DNA of 64,000 nt from an uncultured Myxococcales bacterium (lineage in GTDB: Bacteria; Myxococcota_A; Polyangia; Polyangiales; Polyangiaceae), in the NCBI GenBank assembly GCA_937949945.1, contig CALFEQ010000147.1, positions 49,955-113,954 on the forward strand, given 5' to 3'. Both the position numbers and the translations under genes were made by a program. Shown in pieces: positions 9,479 through 16,678 of the stretch. Positions within the stretch are counted from its first letter, which is position 1. Each line of letters begins with the position of its first letter. Under the pieces are notes generated by a model. The model was given only the letters and a program-made list of their open reading frames with translations. It made no database searches and was not told where the DNA came from.

Positions 9479-10522
9479 ATGAGCGCCGAAAAGCGTGCCG
9501 TCCTCCGGCGTGTGAGCGCGTTCGCCGATCTCGGCGACGACGACCTCGACGCCGTCCTGCACGTGCTCGAGGCGCGGCGGGGGGCTCCGGGTGACGTCCT
9601 CTTCCGCGAAGGTGAGCCAGGAAACTCGTTGATGATCGTGCTCGACGGAGAGCTCGTCGCACGCGTCCGCACGCCGAGCGGCACCGAGGAGAAGGTCGCA
9701 CGGCTGGGGCCCGGAGAGGTCGTCGGCGAGATGGCGTTCATCGACGCCGAGCCGCGTTCCGCGACCGTCGCGGCAGCCGAGTCCGGGCCCGCCACCGTCC
9801 TCGAGTTCACGCGCGATGCGCTCGGACAGCTCTATGCCAGCGCCCCCCGCGTCGCAGCGGCGATCCAGAAGAACGTGCTGCTCGACGTCGCCCGCCGCCT
9901 GCGCGACGCCGGAGAGCGGCTCGCGTACGGCGTCGGGATGATGACCAGCCGAGGCGGGACGACCTCGCCCAGCCGCCCCGGCCGCGCGATCCGCGTCGAC
10001 CAGCTCCGCGCGCTCCGCGCGCTCCGCGGTCATGCGGACGAAGACCTCGAGCTGCTCGCCTACATCTCGACGCTCCGCACCTACGCCGCGGGCGACGTGC
10101 TCGTGCGGCAGGGCGAGCCGGGCGAGACCTGCTTCCTCATCGCCGACGGCGAGGTCGTGGTCACGCGCGACGGATCGCCCTCGCCCATCGCGACGCTCGG
10201 CCCGGGCGCGCTCGTCGGGCAGCTCGCCCTCATCGATCGCGCGCCGCGGTCGGCCACGGTCACCGCATCCCGCCCGACGATCGCGCTCGTGGTCGGGGGC
10301 GACAGCTTCGCGAACCTCGTGCGCTCCTCCTCGCGCATCGCGCTGCGGTTCCAGTGGCAGGTCGCCCTCGCGGGCGTGCGACAGCTCCGCGCCGCGACGC
10401 AGCGCATCGCCGCTACGCAGGCCTCCGTCGCGACCGGCGGACCTCGGATGCTCGACGACTGGGACGACTGGCACGCCGACGGTGCAGGCCCGGAGATCGC
10501 GCTCGCCGTCGAGCCGCGCTGA
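9479..10522 (+). CDS. Protein with two cyclic-nucleotide-binding domains
   Basis: A 347-residue protein made of two cNMP-binding (CRP-type) beta-barrel domains, about residues 8-140 and 180-305. Each has the GE-GDVLFREGEPGNS or GDVLVRQGEPGET pocket start and a phosphate-binding PRSATV segment. There is no recognisable helix-turn-helix, so it is not a standard CRP/FNR transcription factor. The C-terminal 40 residues are acidic and Trp-containing. It is divergent from the sensor kinase and convergent with aroE (3-bp gap). Effector (cAMP, c-di-GMP or none) cannot be told from sequence. Confidence 0.85.
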   Translation: MSAEKRAVLRRVSAFADLGDDDLDAVLHVLEARRGAPGDVLFREGEPGNSLMIVLDGELVARVRTPSGTEEKVARLGPGEVVGEMAFIDAEPRSATVAAAESGPATVLEFTRDALGQLYASAPRVAAAIQKNVLLDVARRLRDAGERLAYGVGMMTSRGGTTSPSRPGRAIRVDQLRALRALRGHADEDLELLAYISTLRTYAAGDVLVRQGEPGETCFLIADGEVVVTRDGSPSPIATLGPGALVGQLALIDRAPRSATVTASRPTIALVVGGDSFANLVRSSSRIALRFQWQVALAGVRQLRAATQRIAATQASVATGGPRMLDDWDDWHADGAGPEIALAVEPR

Positions 10523-10525
10523 CGG

Positions 10526-11377
10526 TCACCGAAGCGCGGCGAGCATCACGTCGAGCGGCGGAGCGACGCCGAGCCAGAGCTCGAACGCGAGCGCGCCCTG
10601 ACGCGCGAGCATGCCGAGCCCGCCCGCGGCCGCGAGACCGCGCTCGGCCGCGCGCTCGACGAACGGCGTCCGTGGAGGCGCGTAGACGACGTCGAGCACG
10701 ACGGCGTCGCGCGGCACGGTCGCCCACGCGATGGCATCCGTGGCGACGTCTCCCGGCGGGCCCCCGGCCATGCCGGCGGTCGTGGTCTGGACGATCGCGG
10801 CGAGATCGGACGGCTCCGGCGGGCGCGACGGCGCGGCGATCGGCTCGAAGGCGAGCGGTGCATCGGATCCGCTCGCGGAAAGGATCCGAGCGAGCGCCGG
10901 ATCCTCGCGACGCCCGCGGACGATCACGCGCGCCACACCGAGCCTGCCGAGCGCGAAGATCGCGGCGCGCGCCGCGCCGCCCGTCCCGAGGACGATCGCC
11001 GATCGCCCGCGGAGCGCATCGCGGCTGCCCGCGAGCGCGACGAGCTCCTCGACGATCGCGGGCGCGTCCGTGTTGTGCGCGCGTACGCGGCCGTCGCTCG
11101 TGCGCACGAGCGTGTTGGCCGCGCCCGTCGCGCTCGCGCTCGGATCGACCTCGTCGACGAGCGAGAGCACGCGCGTCTTGTGCGGCACGGTCACGTTCAG
11201 ACCGGCGAAGGCCCCGGCCCTGAGCGCCCCGACCCGCGCGGGGAGGTCGGCCTCGCTCGTCTCGATCTTCTCGTAGGCGTGGGGCATGCCGAGCGCGCGG
11301 TACGCGGCCTCGTGCATGGCGGGGCTCTTCGAGTGCGCGATCGGCGAGCCGATGACGGCGAAGCGGAGCGGCGTCAT
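10526..11377 (-). CDS. aroE: Shikimate dehydrogenase
   Basis: A 283-residue enzyme reducing 3-dehydroshikimate to shikimate with NADPH in aromatic amino acid synthesis. It shows the substrate-binding start IGSPIAHSKSPAMH, the catalytic Lys in NVTVPHKT, an ANTLVR segment, the NADP-binding glycine loop GTGGAARA and the C-terminal GLGMLARQGALAFELW motif. The start ATG at 11377 overlaps the xseA stop by 4 bp, so it is co-translated with exonuclease VII, an unusual housekeeping pairing. Length is typical of the family. Confidence 0.95.
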   Translation of the reverse strand: MTPLRFAVIGSPIAHSKSPAMHEAAYRALGMPHAYEKIETSEADLPARVGALRAGAFAGLNVTVPHKTRVLSLVDEVDPSASATGAANTLVRTSDGRVRAHNTDAPAIVEELVALAGSRDALRGRSAIVLGTGGAARAAIFALGRLGVARVIVRGRREDPALARILSASGSDAPLAFEPIAAPSRPPEPSDLAAIVQTTTAGMAGGPPGDVATDAIAWATVPRDAVVLDVVYAPPRTPFVERAAERGLAAAGGLGMLARQGALAFELWLGVAPPLDVMLAALR

Positions 11378-13032
11378 GGCTCGCCTCTCGTCGAGTCGCG
11401 ATCGACCGCGTCCGGCGTCTTCGTGACCTCCGCCTCGAAGGCGCCGGCGGCCACGCGCACGTGCAGGGCGTCCCCGGGCGCGACCTCGCTCGCGGTGCGC
11501 ACGGCGCGCCCGTCGGCGTGCGTGACGATCGCGTAGCCACGGGCGAGGACCTTGAGCGGGCTCATCGCGTCGAGACGTGCGACGAGGCTCGCGAGGCGAT
11601 CCGAGCGCTCCTGGGCGATCCTCGGTGCGAGCTGCTCGAGGCGGCCCGAGAGCGCCGCGGCCCGCTGGCTCCGCTCGCGTACGAGCTCGCGGCCCGCCGT
11701 GGCGAGCCGCGAGGACCACTCCGAGACGCGCGCCCGATCACGCGCGATTCGCTCGCGAGGGTGCGCCGCGCCCAGGCGCGTGGCGAGGCGCGAGGCGTCC
11801 TCCCGCTCGCGCGCGAGCCGCCGCGTCATGATGCGGCCGAGCCGCGCGACGTGCTCGTCGACGCGCTGCTGGGCGCTCGCGATGAGGAGGCGCGGATCCC
11901 GGAACGCCTGCGCGAGCCGTCCGAGGGCGACACGGTCCTCCGCGATGCGCGCCTGCATGGCGCGGAGCAATCGACCGGTGCGCTCCTCGAGCAACCTGCG
12001 TCGCGCGGCTCCGTCCGGCACGACCATCTCCGCGGCCTGCGAGGGCGTCGCGGCGCGTGCGTCGGCCGCGAAGTCGACGAGCGTGACGTCGACCTCGTGC
12101 CCGACCGCGCTCACGACGGGGACGCGACACGCCGCGACCTCGCGGACGACCATCTCGTCGTTGAACGCGGAGAGGTCGTCCTGCGAGCCGCCGCCGCGCC
12201 CCACGATGATGACGTCGACCGACTCGACCCGCTGGAGCATACGGAGCGCGCGCCGAATCGAGTCGGCGGCGCCGGCGCCCTGCACGGAGGCGGGCGCAAG
12301 GAGGATGTGCGCCCCGCCCCGCCGGAACGCGACCTTGCACACGTCGTGGATGACCGCTCCGTGCGCGCTCGTCACGACGCCGATGATGCGTGGATCGTGC
12401 GGCAGCGGCCGCTTCCTCTCCGGCGCGAACAGCCCCTCCGCCTTGAGCTTCGCCTTGAGCTGCTCGAGCGCCTCGAGCAGCGCGCCCTTGCCCGTGGGCT
12501 CGACGCGATCGCCGACGAACTGGAGCTTGCCGCGCGGCGGCCAATACGTCGGCCTGCCCCGCACGCGGATGCGCGCTCCGTCCTTCACGAGGGAGCGGCT
12601 GCGCGGCGAGACCTGCGATCGGTAGAGGACGACGTCGATCATCGCGTCCTCCTTCTCGTCCTTCATGCAGAAGTAGACGTGCCCGCTCGACGCCGACCGC
12701 GCGCCGCTGACCTCGCCTTCGACCCACACGTCCTCGACGAACGTGCGATCGAGCGTCCGCCCGACGATGCGCCCGAGCTGCGCGACCGACAGCACGCGCG
12801 GCTCCGGCTTCGCGACCGGCAGCTCCGGCTTCGCGGCCGGCAGCGGGCGCGGCGACGGCACGGGCATCCACGATCCGGAAGGCGGCGGCGCGGCGCTCCG
12901 CTCGGTGGCCGGCGGGCCGTTCGACGCCGGCGCGGTGGGCGGAGCTTCGCTCGACTTCGGGGCGGGCTCCGGAGTCGAGTAGACGAAGTCGAACGACAGC
13001 GACTCGCCGGGTCGAGGACGACGCTCCGCCAC
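11374..13032 (-). CDS. xseA: Exodeoxyribonuclease VII large subunit
   Basis: A 552-residue protein starting at GTG. The first 80 residues or so are a Pro/Ala/Glu-rich, probably disordered, extension absent from standard XseA (about 450 residues). Then come the OB-fold domain (VWVEGEVSGARSASSGHVYFCMKD), the catalytic core with GVVTSAHGAVIHD, VDVIIVGRGGGS, and AVGHEVDVTLVDFAADARAATPSQAAE, and a long coiled-coil C-terminus. It degrades single-stranded DNA together with XseB, which is not encoded here. It sits between the small membrane protein (3-bp gap) and aroE (4-bp overlap). Confidence 0.95.
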   Translation of the reverse strand: MAERRPRPGESLSFDFVYSTPEPAPKSSEAPPTAPASNGPPATERSAAPPPSGSWMPVPSPRPLPAAKPELPVAKPEPRVLSVAQLGRIVGRTLDRTFVEDVWVEGEVSGARSASSGHVYFCMKDEKEDAMIDVVLYRSQVSPRSRSLVKDGARIRVRGRPTYWPPRGKLQFVGDRVEPTGKGALLEALEQLKAKLKAEGLFAPERKRPLPHDPRIIGVVTSAHGAVIHDVCKVAFRRGGAHILLAPASVQGAGAADSIRRALRMLQRVESVDVIIVGRGGGSQDDLSAFNDEMVVREVAACRVPVVSAVGHEVDVTLVDFAADARAATPSQAAEMVVPDGAARRRLLEERTGRLLRAMQARIAEDRVALGRLAQAFRDPRLLIASAQQRVDEHVARLGRIMTRRLAREREDASRLATRLGAAHPRERIARDRARVSEWSSRLATAGRELVRERSQRAAALSGRLEQLAPRIAQERSDRLASLVARLDAMSPLKVLARGYAIVTHADGRAVRTASEVAPGDALHVRVAAGAFEAEVTKTPDAVDRDSTRGEP

Positions 13033-13035
13033 GTG

Positions 13036-13308
13036 TCACACCACTTCGACGTCGACGACGTCGATGCCGCGGTTCGTCTCGAGGATGACGTTCGCCGTGC
13101 CCATGATGCGGGTGGAGGAGGGCTGCTCGATCACGTAGTCGGCGGTACGCCGGAGATCGACCTGCTCCTTTCGATCGGCGGAGATGCCCGGAGGCAGCGC
13201 GAGCATGGGGCCGGCGAGCAGGAGCGCAGCCACGGCGACGAACGAAAGCTCCTCGCCCCCGATCGATCCCGGGATCAGTTCCTCGCGCGGAGGCTCGAGC
13301 TTCGACAT
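13036..13308 (-). CDS. Small single-span membrane protein, function unknown
   Basis: A 90-residue protein with a short charged N-terminus, one hydrophobic segment (about residues 18-36) and a hydrophilic C-terminal half ending DVVDVEVV. The ATG at 13308 gives a normal cytoplasmic start before the helix. It is the first gene of the operon with xseA and aroE, 3 bp ahead of xseA. No family recognised. Confidence 0.7.
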   Translation of the reverse strand: MSKLEPPREELIPGSIGGEELSFVAVAALLLAGPMLALPPGISADRKEQVDLRRTADYVIEQPSSTRIMGTANVILETNRGIDVVDVEVV

Positions 13309-13455
13309 GCGCCGTAGCTTTCCCCCTCGCGGTCGGGCGCGCAAGCCTCGACGGGCGCGCCGAGGCCGGGCCGGGCCGCGCGTCGATCGCGAAGCGTCGA
13401 CGCGCTACCCATCGGCCCGTTTCTCGGATAACGATGCTCGCTCGGAGAGCTCGAG

Positions 13456-14985
13456 ATGGCGTCCAAGTCCTTCAAGAAGGTGCTCGTCGCGAATCGCGGC
13501 GAGATCGCGGTCCGTATCACGCGCACCCTCCACGAGATGGGCATCCGCGCCGTCGCGATCTACTCGGACGTCGATCGCGCCGCGCTCCACGTCCGGCTCG
13601 CGGACGAGGCCTATCCCGTCGGCCCGGCCGCCGCAGCGGAGAGCTACCTGCGGATCGACAAGGTCATCGACGTCGCCAAGCGCGCCGGCTGCGACGCCAT
13701 CCACCCCGGCTACGGGTTCTTGAGCGAGAACCCCGAGTTCGCCGAAGCCTGCGAGCGCGCCGGCATCGTCTTCATCGGCCCGCCCGCGAGCGCGATGCGC
13801 CAGATGGGCTCGAAGACGGCGGCGCGCTCCAAGATGGCGGAGGCCGGCGTTCCGGTCGTTCCCGGCGCGACCTGCGAGACCACCGAGGAGGCGACGCGCG
13901 CCGCCTCGAAGATCGGCTACCCGGTCATGCTGAAGGCGGCCGCGGGCGGCGGCGGCAAGGGCATGCGCCTCGTCGCCTCGGAGAGCGAGATGGCGAGCGC
14001 GTGGGAGCGCGCCCGCAGCGAGGCCAAGAAGTTCTTCGGCGACGACACCGTCTACATCGAAAAAGCGATCATCCGGCCGCGGCACGTCGAGATTCAGGTG
14101 CTCGGAGATCGCGACGGCAACATGGTCCACGTCTTCGAGCGCGACTGCTCGATCCAGCGTCGCAACCAGAAGGTCGTGGAAGAGACGCCCACGCCCGCGC
14201 CGCAGGCGTCGCGCGACCTCATCGCGAAGATGGGCGCGATCGCGGTCCAGGGCGCCAAGGCCGTCGGGTACTTCTCGGCCGGCACGTTCGAGTTCCTCCT
14301 CGCCGAAGACGGCAGCTTCTACTTCCTCGAGATGAACACGCGCCTGCAGGTCGAGCACCCGGTCACGGAGCTCGTCACCGGCCTCGACCTCGTGCGCGAG
14401 ATGGTCCTCGTCGCGCAGGGCGAGCGGCTCTCGTTCGGGCAGAGCGATCTCGTCTCGCGCGGCCACGCCATCGAGTGTCGCGTCTACGCCGAGGATCCGG
14501 CGAACGGGTTCCTCCCCTCGCCGGGCAAGATCGAGCGGCTCACGACGCCTTCCGGCCCGGGCGTCCGCGACGACGGCGGCGTCTACGCGGGCGCGGAGGT
14601 CTCGAGCTTCTACGACCCGCTCGTCTCGAAGCTCTGCGTCTGGGCGCCGACACGCGAGCGCGCGGTCATGCGCATGCGCCGCGCGCTCTCCGAGTACATC
14701 GTGACGGGCATCCGCACGAACCTCGCCTTCCACGAGAAGCTGTTCCAGCACCCCGACTTCGTCGCCGGCCGCTACGACACGGGCTTCATCGAGCGGAACA
14801 AGGACCAGCTCCTCGGCTACCCGCCCGTGCCCGAGGCCGATCGCGACGCCGTCGCCGTCGCCGTCGCCCTGGCCGCGGCGCGCCTCGAGCGCGCGACCGG
14901 CGCCAGCGCCGCACGCGCTGGCGAGAGCGGCTCGCGCCTGTCTCCGTGGGTCGCCCACCACCGCGCGCGCAATCTGCGGGGGTGA
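13456..14985 (+). CDS. accC: Biotin carboxylase (acetyl/propionyl-CoA carboxylase subunit)
   Basis: A 509-residue ATP-grasp enzyme that carboxylates biotin on its carrier protein. Hallmarks: start FKKVLVANRGEIAVRI, GYGFLSENPEFA, the glycine-rich ATP lid KAAAGGGGKGMR, the catalytic EMNTRLQVEHPVTE, and the C-terminal biotin-carboxylase domain to about residue 450. There is no attached biotinyl domain, so it is the stand-alone subunit form. No accB or carboxyltransferase is adjacent, so whether it serves acetyl-CoA or another acyl-CoA carboxylase is undecided. The last 50 residues are Ala-rich and poorly conserved. Confidence 0.93.
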   Translation: MASKSFKKVLVANRGEIAVRITRTLHEMGIRAVAIYSDVDRAALHVRLADEAYPVGPAAAAESYLRIDKVIDVAKRAGCDAIHPGYGFLSENPEFAEACERAGIVFIGPPASAMRQMGSKTAARSKMAEAGVPVVPGATCETTEEATRAASKIGYPVMLKAAAGGGGKGMRLVASESEMASAWERARSEAKKFFGDDTVYIEKAIIRPRHVEIQVLGDRDGNMVHVFERDCSIQRRNQKVVEETPTPAPQASRDLIAKMGAIAVQGAKAVGYFSAGTFEFLLAEDGSFYFLEMNTRLQVEHPVTELVTGLDLVREMVLVAQGERLSFGQSDLVSRGHAIECRVYAEDPANGFLPSPGKIERLTTPSGPGVRDDGGVYAGAEVSSFYDPLVSKLCVWAPTRERAVMRMRRALSEYIVTGIRTNLAFHEKLFQHPDFVAGRYDTGFIERNKDQLLGYPPVPEADRDAVAVAVALAAARLERATGASAARAGESGSRLSPWVAHHRARNLRG

Positions 14986-14988
14986 CGG

Positions 14989-15936
14989 TTACTGCGTCCG
15001 AAGGACGAAGTCGTCGAACGACACGCTCATGGCCTGGAACGGAGGCGAGTGCAGGCTGTTCCAGCCGAGCGTCATGCTCACCGACATCTCGGACTGCCAC
15101 TCCGAAGCGGAGAACGCGCGGTTCACCTTCTCGACCCCGTCGAGCTTCAGCACGAACCTCTTCGCCGTCATGTCGGCCGTGAGCTCGACGTGCATCCACT
15201 CGCCCACCGCATAGACCGCGGGGAACTGGTACTCCTCGGAGCTCGTGTCGGACCGCTCGACGACGGTCGACCGAGCGTTGGTCGCGCCCGAGCCGTCTCC
15301 GACGTTGACGGTCAGGCTGACGCTCTTCCCATTGTCGTTGGTGAAGGTCAGGCGGAGCGGATAGAAGGCCTTGCTCGGAACGAGGTCGTCCAGGCGCAGG
15401 TCGACCTCGGCGGTGACGACCTTGTGCTTGCCCGACTGGGTCCTGCCGAGACGCGCGGTGACGCCCTCCGTGCCCGACGGCCGCGTCACCACCTGAAGCA
15501 CGTTGGGCGCCGACAGGGGCCTCGTCGAGGACTGCCTGATCGTCGCGTTGAACGTGTCCGTCGTCCAATTGCCGAGGGTCTTGTCGAAGTCGTCGCAGAA
15601 GGTCGCGACGACACCCGTGCAACCGGACGAGCCGGGAGGAGAGCCCGCATCCTTCGCCTCGCCGGCGTCCGAGCCCGAGCCCGCATCCATCGTCGAGCCC
15701 GCATCCGTCTCGGGGCTCGCGTCTTCCCCCGATCCCCCATCCGTCGCGTTGCCCGAGCCCGGCGCGGCGGTGGCGTCCGCCTCCGCGGCGCCGCTCCCAT
15801 CCATCGAGCTGCTCGCGTCGTCGCTCGGCGACACGGGGCTCCCGCCCGTGAAGTCATCGAAAGCCAGAACGGAGCAGCCGGCGATCCATGCGGCGCTGCT
15901 CGCAACGACGGCAGCCCGCCATCGGACGACGTCCAT
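14989..15936 (-). CDS. Exported lipoprotein with Asp/Ala/Gly linker and lectin-like domain
   Basis: About 315 residues: a signal peptide with lipobox (IAGC), an 85-residue linker full of DAGS-type repeats, then a beta-rich domain beginning CTGVVATFCDDFDKTLGNWT and ending VSFDDFVLRTQ. The domain layout resembles concanavalin/LamG-like lipoproteins that occur in many copies in myxobacterial genomes. ATG at 15936 is preferred; a GTG two codons upstream (15942) is an alternative. Likely surface-exposed; ligand unknown. Convergent with accC with a 3-bp gap. Confidence 0.75.
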   Translation of the reverse strand: MDVVRWRAAVVASSAAWIAGCSVLAFDDFTGGSPVSPSDDASSSMDGSGAAEADATAAPGSGNATDGGSGEDASPETDAGSTMDAGSGSDAGEAKDAGSPPGSSGCTGVVATFCDDFDKTLGNWTTDTFNATIRQSSTRPLSAPNVLQVVTRPSGTEGVTARLGRTQSGKHKVVTAEVDLRLDDLVPSKAFYPLRLTFTNDNGKSVSLTVNVGDGSGATNARSTVVERSDTSSEEYQFPAVYAVGEWMHVELTADMTAKRFVLKLDGVEKVNRAFSASEWQSEMSVSMTLGWNSLHSPPFQAMSVSFDDFVLRTQ

Positions 15937-16014
15937 TCTCACGAATATGCCGGTAGCTTGCTCGCGCGTCCACCGACCAGGCGGTAAGCGCGTATCCGGC
16001 GTATGCAGGGCGTC

Positions 16015-16548
16015 TCACCCGCCCCCGCCGCCGCCAGCGTCGGGAAGCGGAAGGGCGTCCATCGCGCACTCTTCCTTGCACGAGGTGTTGAGGCACTGGA
16101 AGAGCGCGAGCCCGACCTGCTGCGTCGCCTGCGGGACCGTCGCGAACCTCGCCGCGCAGAAGAGGGGGTTCTGCGGGTTCTGCAGGAAGCACTGGAGCGT
16201 CTCGGGCGCCATCTCCTGGCACGGGCAGTCCTGGTTGCAGGCCTCGACCTGCGCCGAGCATTTCGTGCTCGCGCACTCCGCGCAGATGCCGGTCGTCGAC
16301 GCGCCGTCGGCGACGGAGGCATCCGGGATCTCCTCGAGGAAGCTCTTCGTCGTGTCGCACGGCGCTGCGTCCTCCTCCTCCGGAGGTGCCGCGTCTTCGG
16401 TCGGCGTCTCGGCCACGTCGACGACGACGTCCGCGCCGGCGTCCTCGGGAGCGGGCGTCACCGGATCCGAATCACCGCACGCTTGGACGACCAAAGCCGC
16501 GCCGACGAGCGCGAGGAAGGTTCCCGTGATGATGAGGCGAGTGCGCAT
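16015..16548 (-). CDS. Cysteine-rich lipoprotein
   Basis: A 177-residue protein with a lipoprotein signal (VVQAC), an Asp/Ala/Glu-rich linker (residues 25-65) and a compact Cys-rich domain containing CAEC, CNQDCPCQ and CLNTSCKEEC. It ends in a run of glycines. The even number of cysteines suggests a disulfide-bonded periplasmic or surface domain. This domain type is seen in myxobacterial lipoproteins of unknown role. The start ATG directly precedes the hydrophobic signal. No operon partner. Confidence 0.7.
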   Translation of the reverse strand: MRTRLIITGTFLALVGAALVVQACGDSDPVTPAPEDAGADVVVDVAETPTEDAAPPEEEDAAPCDTTKSFLEEIPDASVADGASTTGICAECASTKCSAQVEACNQDCPCQEMAPETLQCFLQNPQNPLFCAARFATVPQATQQVGLALFQCLNTSCKEECAMDALPLPDAGGGGGG

Positions 16549-16560
16549 CCCTTTTCTCCC

Positions 16561-16600
16561 GTTCTCGTTCCCGTTCCCGTTCCCGACCCCCCGTTCCCGA
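16561..16600. repeat. Short hexamer repeat (CGTTCC) upstream of a lipoprotein gene
   Basis: Several imperfect tandem copies of CGTTCC lie in the 130-bp divergent gap between the Cys-rich lipoprotein and the lipase-like gene. Such repeats can vary in length by slippage and alter promoter spacing; that effect is speculative here. Confidence 0.5.
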
Positions 16601-16678
16601 AGCCCTCGCGCCGGTCGGTTCCGAGAGCGTTCGTTCCCGTTTACACCCTGCCGCGACGCCGCGCTATACGTGCGCGCG

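Noticed and set aside
13036..13308. XseB, the small subunit of exonuclease VII
   Set aside because: The protein has a membrane helix and lacks the short coiled-coil XseB pattern, despite its place next to xseA.
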